The notes: generated by a model from the sequence alone, not told the origin. Counted from the stretch's first letter, positions 12,901 to 27,900 are shown. The stretch: DNA of 64,000 nt from Calliphora vicina (GCF_958450345.1 NC_088782.1:118964046-119028045), one strand, 5' to 3'. Numbers and translations: made by a program.

Positions 12901-15900
12901 GGTGAAAAGATCGCGGTTCGATGAAAAATAAAATTTTTTGGTGAAAACAAATTTTTGGTGATAAAATCGAGGTAGTCACGGTTTTTGTAGAAAAATAATA
13001 ATTTTGTTTAAAACAACTTTTGTTGAATAATAAATTTTGTGGTGAAAAGATCGTGGTATTTGATGAAAAAGAAAACTAATGGTGAAAACAAATTTTTGGT
13101 GAAAAAATCGAGGTAGTCGTGGTTTTTGTTAAAAAATAATAATTTTGATAAAAACACAAATTTTGTGGTGAAAAAAATATTTTTGATAAAACAAATTTTG
13201 ACGAAATTTTTTTTTTCGATTTTTTTGAAAAATAATAATTTTGGTGAAAAACTAATTTTTGGTGAAAACCACTTTTCGTGAAAAAATTTTTGGTGAAAAC
13301 AAGATTTGGTGATAAAATTGAAATCGATAACCAATTCATCAACAAAATTTATTTTCACCAAAAAAAAAAAAAATTTACCTAAATTTTTTTCATCAAAAAC
13401 CGCGATATTTTCAACAAAATTTATTTTTCACCAAAAAAGGCGATTTTTGTTGAAAACCACTTTTGGTGATAAAATCGAGCTAGTCGCCTTTTTTGGTGAA
13501 AATAAATTTTGGTTAAAAAATCGCAGTTTTTAAAAAAAAAAATTGATGAAGAATAATATTTTGGTAAAAAAAAAGATGGTGAAAATAAATTTTAGTGGAA
13601 AAATTAGTCGCGGTTTTCTGCTTTTATCTGAGACATTTGTGTTCCGATTTTCTCGATTTTAAATAGCAATCTATGTTGGACTATAACGGATGTATCACTC
13701 ATGTATGAAAGTTCTTAGGGGGCTTCGGAAAGTTGATTTCAACAGACAGACGGACATGGCGATATCGACAATCCAGAACTATGGAATATTTATGAGGTCT
13801 TAAATGAAAAATTTAGCAATTACAAATGGAATGACAAACTTATAAACTTGCCACTCTTAATGAAGGGTATACTAAAATTTGTGAAATGTCAAATCCAATT
13901 TTGTGAATTACAAAAATCACCAGATTTAATCAGTGTTGAAAAAAAGCACAATCTCTTAATGCTCTGATATGAACATATTTTTTTCGTTTAAATGAATTAA
14001 AGGAAAACAAGATAACAAGGATTTTAAATTTCAAATTAAATTCAATTGGATTTTATATTCAGCTGTCAAATTAAGCTCTCATTTAATAGACTGTTGGCTG
14101 CTGCTTTAATTTTGTAAAATCAAATTATTTCAACACTTGACTATTAGTTCACTTTGTCTCTGCAATTTTAACTTAATTCGCTTTCATTCATTACAACATT
14201 TGACCTGTCATTAACCTTTATTTCACAAAAAGTGTCTACACGATTTAGACTCCATTAAAAACATACTTGACAATCACCATTTGTTTATAAAAAGAAAGAA
14301 AAAATTAAAAACGAATTGAGTGCAACAAATTTCATTTAAATTTGCATAAAATGTAGATTTCCTCCTTGAATTGTATTTAATCCTCCTGCCTCTTCATCTT
14401 TTCCCTTTCCGCAGACATGTACGTGAGGCGACCGGCATAAATGTCGATATGCGTATTGGCATCCACACTGGCAATGTATTGTGCGGTGTTTTGGGTTTGC
14501 GTAAGTGGCAATTTGATGTCTGGAGTGATGATGTGACTTTGGCGAATCATATGGAGAGCGGTGGTGTGGCCGGGTAAGTGTTTACTTTACATTTTATTGG
14601 ATATTATTTCAGCTCATAATCTTTTGGTAGAGTTTTCTGTTTGCTGTTGGGATAAGATTTCAGCGTTAAGTGATAAGGAAATTGGGTTTTTACTTTTTTT
14701 GGAAAACACCGGAAATCATTTTGTAAAGCAACGTAATTTTACTTTTGATATAAATATAAAGGAAGAAAGTATTTGACATTAAGGGGAAAATATATTGGAC
14801 TTCAATTGTGGTTATTGAAATATAATAATTGTAGTAGAGGAATTTATTTATGGCAACAAGGTCAATCATACAAAGTAAGAAGCTTTCAAACTGAATTTTA
14901 ATAGAAAAATTAATGAAAAAAAAGTATTAATGGAGGTAAGACACTTTGGTACTTTTTTGAGAAAGTACTTTGGTACTTTTTTTGAAAAAGTACTTTGGTA
15001 CTTTTTTGAAAAAGTACTTTGGTACTTTTTTGAAAAAGTACTTTGGTACTTTTTTGAAAAAATACGTTGGTACTTTTTTTCAAAAAGTACTTTGGTTCAT
15101 TTTTGAAAAAATGCTTTGGTACTTTTTGGGAAAAGTACTTTGGTACATTTTTGGAAAAAGTACTTTGGTTATTTTTTGAAAAAGTACTTTTGTTCTTTTT
15201 TGAAAAAGTACTTTGGTTTATTTTGGAAAAAGTACTTTGGTACTTTTTTGTAAATGTACTTTGGTACTTTTTTGAAAAAGTACTTTGACTTTTTTGAAAA
15301 AGTACTTTGGTACTTTTTTGAAAAAGTACTTTGGTACTTTTTTGAAAAAGTACTTTGGTACTTTTTTGAAAAGAACTTTGGTTCTTTTTTGAAAAAGTAC
15401 TTTGGTAATTTTTTTGAATAAGTACTTTGGTACTTTTTTGAAAAAATACATTGGTACTTTTTTGAAAAAATACGTTGGTACTTTTTTTGAATAAGTACTT
15501 TGGTACTTTTTTGAAAAAGTACTTTGGTACTTTTCTTGAAAAAGTACTTTGGTACTTTTCTTGAAAAAGTACTTTGGTACTTTTCTTGAAAAAGTACTTT
15601 GGTACTTTCCTTGAAAAAATACGTTGGTACTTTTTTTGAATAAGTACTTTGGTACTTTTTTGAAATGTACTTTGGTACTGTTTTGAAAAAATACTTTGGT
15701 ACTTTTTGGAAAAAGTACTTTGGTACTTTTTTTGAAAAAGTTTTGTTCTTTTTTGAAAAAGTAAGTGGTGTACTTTGGTATTTTTTGGAAAAATACTTTG
15801 GTACTTTTTTTGAAAAAGTACATTGGTACTTTTTGGAAAAAGTACTTTGGTCCTTTTTGTAAAAAGTACTTTGGTACGTTTTTGGAAAAAGTACTTTGGT

Positions 15901-18900
15901 TATTTTTTGAAAAAGTACTTTGGTACTTTTTTGAAAAAATACTTTGGTACTTTTTTTGAAAAAGCACTTTTGTTCTTTTTTGAAAAACCAATTTGGTACT
16001 TTTTAAAAAAGTAATTTGGTACTTTTTGGCAAAAATACTTTGGTACTTTTTTTGGAATGTACTTCGGTAGTTTTTCAAAAGTACTTTGGTACTTTTTTGA
16101 AAAAACTTTGGTATTTTTTTTTGTTGAAAAACTACTTTGGTACTTATTTAACCTTTTCATTCCAAACTTAACTAAAATTAGTACTATTTTCAAAACGTAC
16201 CTTTTTAAATAAGTACTACTATTTCCAAAAATAGTTTTTTTTTTATTAATAAACTGTTTTTAGTACCTTTTAAAGAAAGTACTTTTCTTACATGACTTTC
16301 GTACTTTTTGGAAAAATAGAGCATATTTTAAAATTTCTAGCTTTCAACGAAAAACAACACCATTATGGTAAATCCCTTTCAAAATTACCTTTTTACTACT
16401 TTTTCACAAAAGTACTTTTTTTACCAAACATAAGTTCAACTTTATTTATTTTGAATTTTTTGTAATAACAACAATTATTAAACCAAAATTAGCTTCAAAA
16501 TTAAATGTTTACCAAAATAAAATTCGTGCTTTGGTACTTTTTCAAAAAAGTACTTTTTTATAGTAATAGGAAACATTTTAAGCTTAAAATTCGTGCTTTG
16601 GTACTTTTTCAAAAAAGTACTTTTTAACTCAAAAAGTACTTTTTCCTAAAATATTGTATTTTGATTTTTTGGTAATTTTTATTATTTATGGGAAACATTT
16701 TAAACATAAAATTCGTGCTTTGGTACTTTTTCAAAAAAGTACTTTTTAACTCAAAAAGTACTTTTCCTAAAATATTGTGTTTTGATTTTTTGGTAATTTT
16801 TATTATTTATAGGAATCCTTTTAAACATAAAATTCGTGCTTTGGTACTTTTTCAAAAAAGTACTTTTTAACTCAAAAAGTACTTTTTCCTACTTTTTTAC
16901 AATAGTATTTTGATTTTTTTTTAATTGTTATTAGTAATAGGAAACATTTTAAACTTAAAATTCGTGCTTTGGTACTTTTTCAAAAAAGTTCTTTTTCCTA
17001 AAATATTGTATTTTGGTTTTTTGGTAATTATTATTATTAAGAGGAAACATTTTAAACTTAAAATTCGTGCTTTGGTACTTTTTCTAAAAAGTACTTTTTA
17101 ACTCAAAAAGTACTTTTTCCTAAAATATTGTATTTTGATTTTTTTTTAATTTTTATTATTAATAGGAAATATTTTAAACTTAAAATTCGTGCTTTGGTAC
17201 TTTTTCAAAAAAGTACTTTTTCCTAAAATATTGTATTTTGATTTTTTTTTAATTTTTATAGTAATAGGAAACATTTTAAACTTAAAATTCGTGCTTTGGT
17301 ACTTTTTCAAAAAAGTACTTTTTAACTCAAAAAGTACTTTTTCCTAAAATATTGTATTTTGATTTTTTTTAATTTTTATTATTTATAGGAAACATTTTAA
17401 ACTTAAAATTCGTGCTTTGGTACTTTTTCAAAAAAGTACTTTTTCCTAAAATATTGTATTTTGATTTTTTGGTAATTTTTATTATTTATGGGAAACATTT
17501 TAAACATAAAATTCGTGCTTTGGTACTTTTTCAAAAAAGTACTTTTTAACTCAAAAAGTACTTTTCCTAAAATATTGTGTTTTGATTTTTTGGTAATTTT
17601 TATTATTTATAGGAATCCTTTTAAACATAAAATTCGTGCTTTGGTACTTTTTCAAAAAAGTACTTTTTAACTCAAAAAGTACTTTTTCCTAAAATATTGT
17701 ATTTTGATTTTTTTTTAATTGTTATTAGTAATAGGAAACATTTTAAACTTAAAATTCGTGCTTTGGTACTTTCTTCCAACAATTTTACTTTATTGAAAAA
17801 ATCCTTTCAATTTCAAACCAAAATTCGGGTTTTGGTACTTTTTAGAAAAACTTCTTTAGTACTTTTTGAAAAACGAAGAGTTTTGTAAATTTTGGAAATT
17901 TGTTTTTCATCTTTATGAATCACCTTGCCTAGACTTAAATCTATAATGACTTAAGTATAATGACTTTATCCTTAAAAAAAACTGCCTCCTTAAATGTTCA
18001 AATAATTCAAATACTTTGATCTACTTTATATCATCCATTTAATTTCATTTTAACGCTTTCACTTTAACATCTTTTTATTTTTTGATCCAAAAAAAAAAAT
18101 TTAGAAAATCCTAATGAAACCACAATCCCCTTAAACGCAAACAAAACAATCAAAACAAATAGAATTCAATGAATTGGAAGCAATTTGTATGCCATACAAA
18201 AAAAACTTTTCTAAACATTGGACAATTGTTCCTTTTGTTAGTCAACTAATAGCTCGTACAAATAAATAAATGTTCATTTTTTTCTGGTTAAATATTTTAT
18301 ATGTGTTTTTGTGTTTTTCTGTTTTTTTTCATCAATTTTTGCAACAATTTATTTGTTCTAGACGAGTACACATCACCAAACAAACGCTACAATTCCTGAA
18401 TGACAAATTTGAGGTCGAAGAGGGAAATGGTGGCATTCGTGATACTTATTTGGCAGATCATAAAATAGAAACGTATTTAATTATACCACCAAAGGTAAGT
18501 TTTTTTCAAATGTTTGTATGTAGAAAAATTAAATTGAATGAAAGTTGCGAAAAATAAATATGGGGGAAATATTGGGAAATTAGATTTTGAGTACTTTTTT
18601 TTAAAAAAAGTACTTTTTGCCCGGATTTAAATTTTTATTTAAAACATGTTAATTTTAATGATTTAATATAATAAATCATTTAAATTACGTTTTTTGGTAC
18701 TTTTTAAAAATAGTACTTTTTTAGTTAACTTTAGTACTTTTTTAAAAAATGCTGAATTTTTTAGTATCTTTCCCCTTTTAACTTAAATAAAAACTTGAAA
18801 ACAAAATTCTCATTTTAGTACTTTTTTTAAAAAAGTACTTTTATCCCGATCTTTAATTTTTATTTAAAATGATGTATTATTATATTAAATCGCTCAAATT

Positions 18901-21900
18901 ACGCTTTTTGGTACTTTTTAAAAATAGTACTTTTTTAGTTAACTTTAGTACTTTTTTAAAAAATGCTGAATTTTTTAATATCTTTTCACTTTTAACTTGT
19001 TAAATATAAATTTAAGTACTTTTTAAAAAAAAAGTACTTTTTTTAATAAAAGTACATTTTTCCCGGTCTTTAATTTTTATATAAAATGTGAAGATATTAA
19101 ATCATGTAAAATATGTTTTAAGGTACTTTAAAAAAAGTACTTTTTATTTAACTTTAGTACTTTTTTTAAAGAAAATGCTGAAATGTTTAATATTTTTTCA
19201 CTTTTATCTAAGTAAAAACTTTTGAAAATAAAATCTTTATTTTAGTACTTTTTTGTTAAAAAAGTACTTTTTTACTTCACTGATATACATATTTATTTCA
19301 AAGTTGAAGTATTAGTTTAAATTGTTTAACTTTATGTATTTAAGAAGTTTGTTTACGATATTTGGTACTTTTTTTTAAAAAAGTACTTTTTAATTTCGCT
19401 TTAGTATTTTTCACAAAAATATTTTATAAATACAAATCCATTTTAAAGCCATTAAAGGCTACAAAATTCTATATTTGGTACTTTTTACAAAACTTACAAT
19501 TTTAACATTGAGCCTATTTAATTTTTTTTTAATTTTATAAATAGTTTTCACTTTTAACAAATAGCAATCATTATTAGGTGAAATTCTTTCAAATTTCGCT
19601 TTCTGGTACTTTTTTACAAAAGTACTTTTTTTATTTCAGTTTAGTACTTTTCTCAAAAATCCCATATTCTATGAAATTTTTTCTTTTAAAATAGTTACAA
19701 ACATAAAAAATAGTGATTTAGTAATTTTTTACAAAAAGTACTTTTTTATTTAACTTTAGTACTTTTCCCAAAAATGCAGTATTTTGGAAATTTTTTTCTT
19801 TTAAGTAGTAACAAACATTTTTATACAAACTACCTGTAAAATTCACATTTTAGTACTTTTTACAAAAAGTACTTTTTTACTTAACTTAAGTACTTTTCTT
19901 TAAAAAGTGGAGTATTAAGTTAATTTTTTAACTTTCAAGTAAAAATAAACTTTGTAAAAAAAATAAACTTTGAATTTCGCTATTTGGTACTTTTTCAAAA
20001 AAGTACTTTTTTAACATTAAATTTAGTACTTTTCTCAAATATGCAGTATTTTATAAAAAAAAACACTAAAGTAAATATAAATATTTTGATATAAACAATC
20101 TATCAATTTCGCAATTTAGTACTTTTTTACAAAAAGTACTTTTTAGTAATTTTGTTTTTTTAGTACTTTTTTTATGAATTCTTTCACTTTTAACCAATAG
20201 CAATCATTATAAGGTGAAATTCTTTAAAATTTTGCTTTCTGGTACTTTTTAATAAAAGTACTTTTTTTTATTTAAATTTAGTACTTTCTCAAAAATGCAG
20301 TATTTTGTGAAATTTTTTCTTTTAAAGTTATTACAAACATAAAAAAATCGCGATTTAGTAATTTTTACAAAAAGTACTTTTTTACATAACTTTAGTACTT
20401 TTCTCAAAAATGCAGTATATTTGAAAAAAAAATTTTCTTTTAAGTAGTGACAAACATTTTTATACAAACTACCTGTAAAATTCACATTTTAGTATTTTTT
20501 CAAAAAGTACTTTTTTACTTAACTTAAGTACTTTTCTTTAAAAAGTGGAGTATTAAGTTAATTTTTTAACTTTCAAGTAAAAATTAACTTTGTAAAAAAA
20601 ATAAACTTTGAATTTCGCTATTTGGTACTTTTTCAAAAAAGTACTTTTTTAACATTAAATTTAGTACTTTTCTCAAATATGCCGTATTTTATAAAAAAAA
20701 ACACTTTAAAGTAAATATAAATATTTTGATATAAACAATCTATCAATTTTGCAATTTAGTACTATTTTACAAAAAGTACTTTTTAGCTTTGTGCTTATTT
20801 CAAAAATGTATTGTAGTATTTTATAAATTGTTTCACTTTTAACCAATAGCAATCATTATAAGGTGAAATTCTTTAAAATTTAGCTTTCTGGTACTTTTTA
20901 ATAAAAGTACTTTTTTTTATTTAAATTTAGTACTTTCTCAAAAATGCAGTATTTTGTGAAATTTTTTCTTTTAAAGTTATTACAAACATAAAAAAATCGC
21001 GATTTAGTAATTTTTACAAAAAGTACTTTTTTACATAACTTTAGTACTTTTCTCAAAAATGCAGTATTTTGTGATTTTTTTCTTTTAAAGTAGTTAAAAA
21101 CATTTTAAGACAAACCGCCTATAAAATTCAAGTTTTAGTACTTTTTACAAAAAGTACTTTTTTTACTTAAGTTACGTACTTTTCTTTAAAAAGTGGAGTA
21201 TTAAGTTAATTTTTTAACTTTCAAGCAAAAACAAAAATTGTAAATTCAAATTTCGAAATTTGGTACATTTTTAAAAAAGTACTTTTTGACTTTAACTTTT
21301 ATACTATTCTCAAATATGCTGTATTTTATAAAACAAAAACTAATTACAAACTTCATAAAACAAACGACATAAAAAATGTCGCATTTTAGTACTTATTTTA
21401 ATTTTAGTACTAAATAACTTTAAAATTAAGCTTTTTAGTACGTTTTCACTTCATTCTAGGTACTTTTTACTTAAAGAACAATGAAAAATTTTATTTAATT
21501 ATTTAACTTTTATGTTAAATCAAAATTTGCATTTTGGTACTTTTTTTTAAAAAAAGTACTTTTCTCAAAATTTTAGTATATCATAAAATTAGATTCATTC
21601 AAGCAACAAGTTTTTAAAAAACAAACAAAAGTTTGCATTTTGGTACTTTTTTTAAAAAAGTACTTTTTTATTTAACTTGGTACTTTTCTCAAAATTTTAG
21701 TATATTATAAAATTAGATTCATTCAAGCAACAAGTTTAAAAAAAAAATTTGCATTTTGGTACTTTTTTTAAAAAAGTACTTTTCTCAAAAATTTAGCATA
21801 TTATAAAATTTGATTCAATCAAGCAACAAGTTTTTAAAAAACAAACAAAAATTTGCATTTTGGTACTTTTTTAAAAAAAAGTACTTTTTTATTTAACTTA

Positions 21901-24900
21901 GTACTTTTCTGAAAAATTTAGTACATATATTATAAAATTTGATTCAATCAAACAACAAGTTTTTAAAAACCAAACAAAAATTTGCATTTTGGTACTTTTT
22001 TTAAAAAAGTACTTTTTTATTTAATAGTACTTTTCTCAAAAATTTAGCATATTATAAAATTTGATTCAATCAAGCAACAAGTTTTTAAAAAACAAACAAA
22101 AATTTGCATTTTGGTACTTTTTTAAAAAAGTACTTTTTTATTTAACTTAGTACTTTTCTCAAAATTTTAGCATATTATAAAATTAGATTCATTCAAGCAA
22201 AAAGTTTTTAAAAAACAAACAAAAATTTGCATTTTGGTACTTTTTTCAAAAAGTACTTTTTATATTAATTTAATAAAATTGATTATTTTGTTATATTTTT
22301 CAATATACAATTAGAAATAAACATTTTAATAATAAAATATATTTAAATTTAGCTTTTTAGAACTTTTTTCCAAAATTACTATTTTTAATAATTTAAAAAA
22401 AAATAATTATTTTGTTATATTTTACAACATATTAACTCTTTAAAAAAACTTTGCTAAAAGATTTTTCTCTTAAACCATTTTTAAGCACAACCTCTAAAGC
22501 ATTGTAATTTACATGGTTTTTTATTTCCATTAGGAAGAAACAAAAACTGCCAAGCCAATAAAAGTCCACTACAATTTATGTGATCTCCATTAAAAAAAAG
22601 GTCATTTGTGCAACAGTTTTTAAATTTTTTTTTATCTTGTTTTGCTCCCCCATTTAGAAACCCACCTACATCACTCACATAGTGCCACGTATCACAGAAA
22701 TTAACTCATCACAGGACAATGTCAACATGCATCTAGATAGCTTGAATGCCAGCAACCATCACAGCTACAGCACGAATGGGGAGTCAGAGGCCACCGAGAA
22801 ACTTTTACCAGTGACTGTTGTAAATTTTAAAGCTATCGATTCAGCAGAAACAGCTACCACCTTTAAAATCTCGCCCACGGCAGCAACAAATAGTCCCGAA
22901 CATAAATTGGCACAATTATCATCGAGAACATCGATGTCCATTAAGGAGGAAGAGGATGAGGATACGGTTGAATTAAGAAATCAAACTCCAGCAACAAATG
23001 GTGGCTCTCTAACCCCTACTAATTCGGGTAGTCAGCTGTTACTGCAACAGAAACGTTTAAGTGATGGCAGTGATGTTGCAAATGCAATCACCAATAATAC
23101 TCATGCTTCACTAACACCAAAGTCATCATTAACTCTGCCCAATAATGATGATGCTCTTAGTGCTAGTGGCAGTGAGGGGGCCACTTCAAATTGTGGCTCT
23201 GGCACGGGTGGTACTGCTGGCTGTAATGCACTCATAGAAAATTCCATCGGAAATTGTGAATCATCACAATCATTGCAGGCAGCAGCAACAACAGCAAATG
23301 GTGTGGTTTTAGCAAATGCAACAAATGTTACAGCAACTAGTACATCAACAACAAATGCAACTACAATGGTTACGTCTGCTAATTCGGGCAATAATTTATT
23401 GGTAACTGATATACCAGAGGCTAAAAGTCGTAGGAAATTATCTGTGCAAGGTAAGAGATATGCCCACTGTTTTTAAAAACAGCTACGTTTTCTATAAGAA
23501 AGTGCCACTGTCTTTAAAGTCAGCAACATTTCCTAGAAGGAAATCTTACTGTTTTTAAAGACAGCAACATTTTTTATAAGAAAATCACACTGTCTTTAAA
23601 ATCAGCAACAATTTCTAAAAGACAATCTCACTGTTTTCAAAGACAGCAACATTTTCTATAAGAAAATCCCACTGTTTCTAAAGTCAGCAATATTTTCTAT
23701 AAGAAAATCCCACTGTCATCAAAGACAGCAACATTTTCTATAAGAAAATCCCACTGTCTTTAAAAGCAGCTAAATTTTCTATAAGAAAATCCCACAGTCT
23801 TTAAAAGCAGCAACATTTTCTATAAGAAAATTCCACTGTCTTTAAAAACAGCAACATTTTCTATAAGAAAATCCCACTGTCTTTAAAAGACAGCTACATT
23901 TTTTATAAGAAAATCCACTGTCTTTAAAAGAAGCTACATTTTCTATTAGAAAATCCCACTGTTTTTATAGATTACAACATTTTGTATAAGAAAATCTCAC
24001 TGTCTTTTAAGACAGCAATATTTTCTATAAGAAAATCCCACTGTCTTTAAAAGCAGCAACATTTTATATAAGAAAATCCCACTGCCTTTAAAAGAAGCTA
24101 CATTTTCTATAAGAAATCCCACTGTCTTTAAAGGCAGCAATATTTTCTATAAGAAAATCCCAGTGTCTCTAAAGACAGCAACATTTTCTATAAGAAAATC
24201 CCACTGTATTTAATGATAGCAACATTTTTTATAAGAAAATCCCACTGTCTTTAAAGACAGCAACATTTTCTATAAGAAAATCCCAGTGTCTCTAAAGACA
24301 GCAACATTTGCTATAAGAAAATCCTACTCTCTTTACAGACAGCAACATTTTGTATAAGAAAATCCCACTGTCTTTAAAGACAGCAACATTTTCTATAAGA
24401 AAATCTTACGGTCTTTAAAATCAGCAACATTTTCTATAAGAAAATTCCACTGTCTTTAAAGACAGCAACATTTTCTATAAGAAAATTTCACTGTCTTTAA
24501 AGACAGCTACATTTTCTATAAGAAAATCCCACTGTCTTTAAATACAGTAACATTTTCTATAAGAAAGTGCCACTGTCTTTAAAAACAGCAACATTTTCTT
24601 GAAGAAAATCTTACTATTTTTAAAGACAGCTACATTTTTTATATGAAAATCACACTGTCTTTAAAGATAGCAACAATTTCTTGAAGAAAATCCCACTGTC
24701 TTTAAAGACAGCATCATTTTCTATAAGAAAATCCAGCTGTTTTTAAAGGCAGCTACATTTTTTGTAAGAAAATCCCACTGTCTTTAAAAGAAGCTACATT
24801 TTCTATTAGAAAATTCCACTGTCTTTAAAGGCAGCAACATTTTCTATAAGAAAATCCCACTGTCTTTAAAGGCAGCAACATTTTCTGTAAGAAAATCCCA

Positions 24901-27900
24901 CTGTCTTTAAAGACAGCAACATTTTCTATAAGAAAATCTTACTGTCTTTAAAGACAGCTACATTTTATAATAGAAAATCCCACTGTTTTTATAGATTGCC
25001 ACATTTTCTATAAGAAAATCCCACTGTCTTTAAAAGAAGCTACATTTTCTATTAGAAAATCCCACTGTCTTTAAAGGCAGCAACATTTTCTATAAGAAAA
25101 TTCCACTGTCTTTAAAGGCAGCAACATTTTCTATAAGAAAATCCCACTGTCTTTAAAGGCAGCAACATTTTCTGTAAGAAAATCCCACTGTCTTTAAAAG
25201 AAGCTACATTTTCTATTAGAAAATCTGACTGTTTTTATAGATTGCAACATTTTGTATAAGAAAATCTCACTGTCTTTTAAGACAGCAATATTTTCTATAA
25301 GAAAATCCCACTGTCTTTAAAAACAGCAACATTTTCTATAAGAAAATCCCACTGTCTTTTAAGACAGCAATATTTTCTATAAGAAAATCCCACTGTCTTT
25401 AAAGGCAGCTACATTTTTTGTAGGAAAATCCCACTGTCTTTAAAAGAAGCTACATTTTCTATTAGAAAATTCCACTGTCTTTAAAGGCAGCAACATTTTC
25501 TATAAGAAAATCCCACTGTCTTTAAAGGCAGCAACATTTTCTATAAGAAAATCTTACTGTCTTTAAAGACAGCTACATTTTATAATAGAAAATCCCACTG
25601 TTTTTATAGATTGCCACATTTTCTATAAGAAAATCCCACTGTCTTTAAAAGAAGCTACATATTAGAAAATCCCACTGTCTTTAAAGGCAGCTACATTTTC
25701 TATAAGAAAATCCTACTGTCATTAAAAGCAGCAACATTTCCTATAAGAAAATCCCACTGTCTTTAAAGACATCAACATTTTCTATAAGAAAATCCCACTG
25801 TCTTTAAAGACAGCAACATTTTCTATAAGAAAATCCCACTGTCTTTAAATACAGCAACATTTTCTATAAGAAAATCTTACAGCCTTTAAAGACAGCAACA
25901 TTTTCTAGAAGAAAATAATTTTCTAGATAAAAATCCCACTGTCTTTAAAGACAGCAATATTTTCTATAAGAAAATCCCATTGTCTTTAAAGACAGCTACA
26001 TTTTCTATAAGAAAATCTTACTGTCTTTAAAGACAGCAACATTTTTTGTAAGAAAATCCCACTGTCATCAAAGACAGCAACATTTTCTATAAGAAAATCC
26101 CAGTGTCATCAAAGACAGCTACATTTTCTATAAGAAAATCCCAGTGTCATCAAAGACAGCAACATTTTCTATAAGAAAATCTTAATGTATTTAAAAGTAG
26201 CTGTCTTTAAAGCCAGCAACATTTGCTATAAGAAAATCCCACTGTCTTTAAAGCCAGCAACATTTTCTATAAGAAAATCCCACTGTCTTTAAAGACATCT
26301 AAATTTTCTATAAAAAAATCCCACTGTCTTTAAAGGCAGCAACATTCTCTTATAGAAAATATTGCTGTCCTTGCTATTTATTTTAAGTTTTAAGCTTTTT
26401 AAACCTCTGACGTAATGTGTGTACATTTTTGTTTCATACTTTTCTTTACCAGGTTTAATGTCATTTGCTGATAGAAGACGTTCATCTGGAGCATTTATGG
26501 AACGTAAAATGTCCATACACACCAATGAAAGTTTTCGCAGTCATGGAGGTAAGTCACATTTAAAAAAAATAAAAAAAATAGCACTTCCTTTTACAGCATT
26601 ACTTCTTTTAAATTAAATAAAACTTAAAGTTTTTCCTTTTCCTTTAAAGTAAAGAAAAACTGTAATCAAATTTATTTATTTGAAATTTATTTTTGCAATG
26701 TTTCCTTTACAGGTCATGTGACACGCAATCGTCCTTCATCGAAAATGACCAAATACGTTGAATGCTGGGGTGCAGATCGACCATTTGCCAATATAGCTGA
26801 ATCGAAATTGGTGAAGAACATTGGTTTGGCTGTAAGTATATTCCCACTTCCATACATTTACATGAAATAATTTACAAAAAAGAGCATCAGAAAAAAAAGA
26901 AGAAACTTTTATTTGTTGTAAATTACTTATCCCTTTGGTCAAATTTGTACATACAATTTGAAATGTGTTTGGGAAACTAAAAGGATAAAAAGGGTAAATG
27001 GAACAGTGGGTTATAAAAAGATAAATGAGAAAAAAGAGAGACAATTTTTAAAACTACTTCTAGAACCACTTCAGATGGTTTGATAACAACCATAATAGAT
27101 ATTGCAACTTCTTCTAGAACTTGTTTTTGAAGAACAATGTTATGATTCTAAAGAAATTCTGTAATTATATGTAGAACTTCATTTATACAATTTTTTTAGG
27201 ATTGAAAAAATTGTTTTTCCTTTAATATTTACTTTTTTTAAACCACTGTCCTGTACATTTATAGTTTCCTTAAAAGTTTACCAAATTTGTGTTATGTTAT
27301 TTGTTAAATTCTTAGCAGCAACTAAACTTGTATCTACCATTTAGTTGCTGGTGTTATTCTTCCCCACCCCCCTCTTTAACCACCTACATACGTGCTTTTA
27401 ACTACCATATCTTTATTAAATAAACAACATTTTAAACATGTTATGGAAATTTCTAACATTTTCTCTATGCACTGAGATTTTTGTGTTTCACAAAAAGATC
27501 TTTTAAGACCTAAAGCATTGCAATTTATATATATAGGAAATTAAAAATGAAGCAACAAAATTTTGTTACATCTTAGCAAATTTTCGTAACTAAACAAGGT
27601 AAATGTCAAAGCTGATAAACGCCTTAAAGTATGCTCAGCAGTAAAACTGAATTTTAATTAAATTTTGTTGTAAATTTTAAAAGGACATGTAAAGTAAAGT
27701 GCATTTTAATGTAAATATTTACTTAAAAGGTTTAAAATATCACAATTTTCTACAAGAAAAAGCAAATGTCTTTTCAGTCTTTAAATTTTCTTCAAAGAAA
27801 GATGACTTCAAAAACAGCTGGATTTTCTTATAAAAATAGTAGCTGTCATTAAAGACAGTGGGATTTTTCTTATAGAAAATGTTGCTGCTTTTAAAGACAG

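Noticed and set aside
12114..12950. 278-codon minus-strand open frame and its neighbours (10710-13361)
   Set aside because: Phe/Lys/Ser/Pro low-complexity translation of the TTTTTGGTGAAAAA array. Several overlapping frames look alike and none resembles a protein family.
15218..16078. 286-codon minus-strand open frame in intron 4, plus plus-strand frames of similar look
   Set aside because: Pure translation of the 24-bp GTAC repeat (YFFKKVPK-like and YFGTFLKK-like on the two strands). Open in many frames because the unit is a multiple of 3 and lacks stops.
23101..23391. 96-codon minus-strand open frame
   Set aside because: Antisense shadow of the low-complexity cyclase exon 6.
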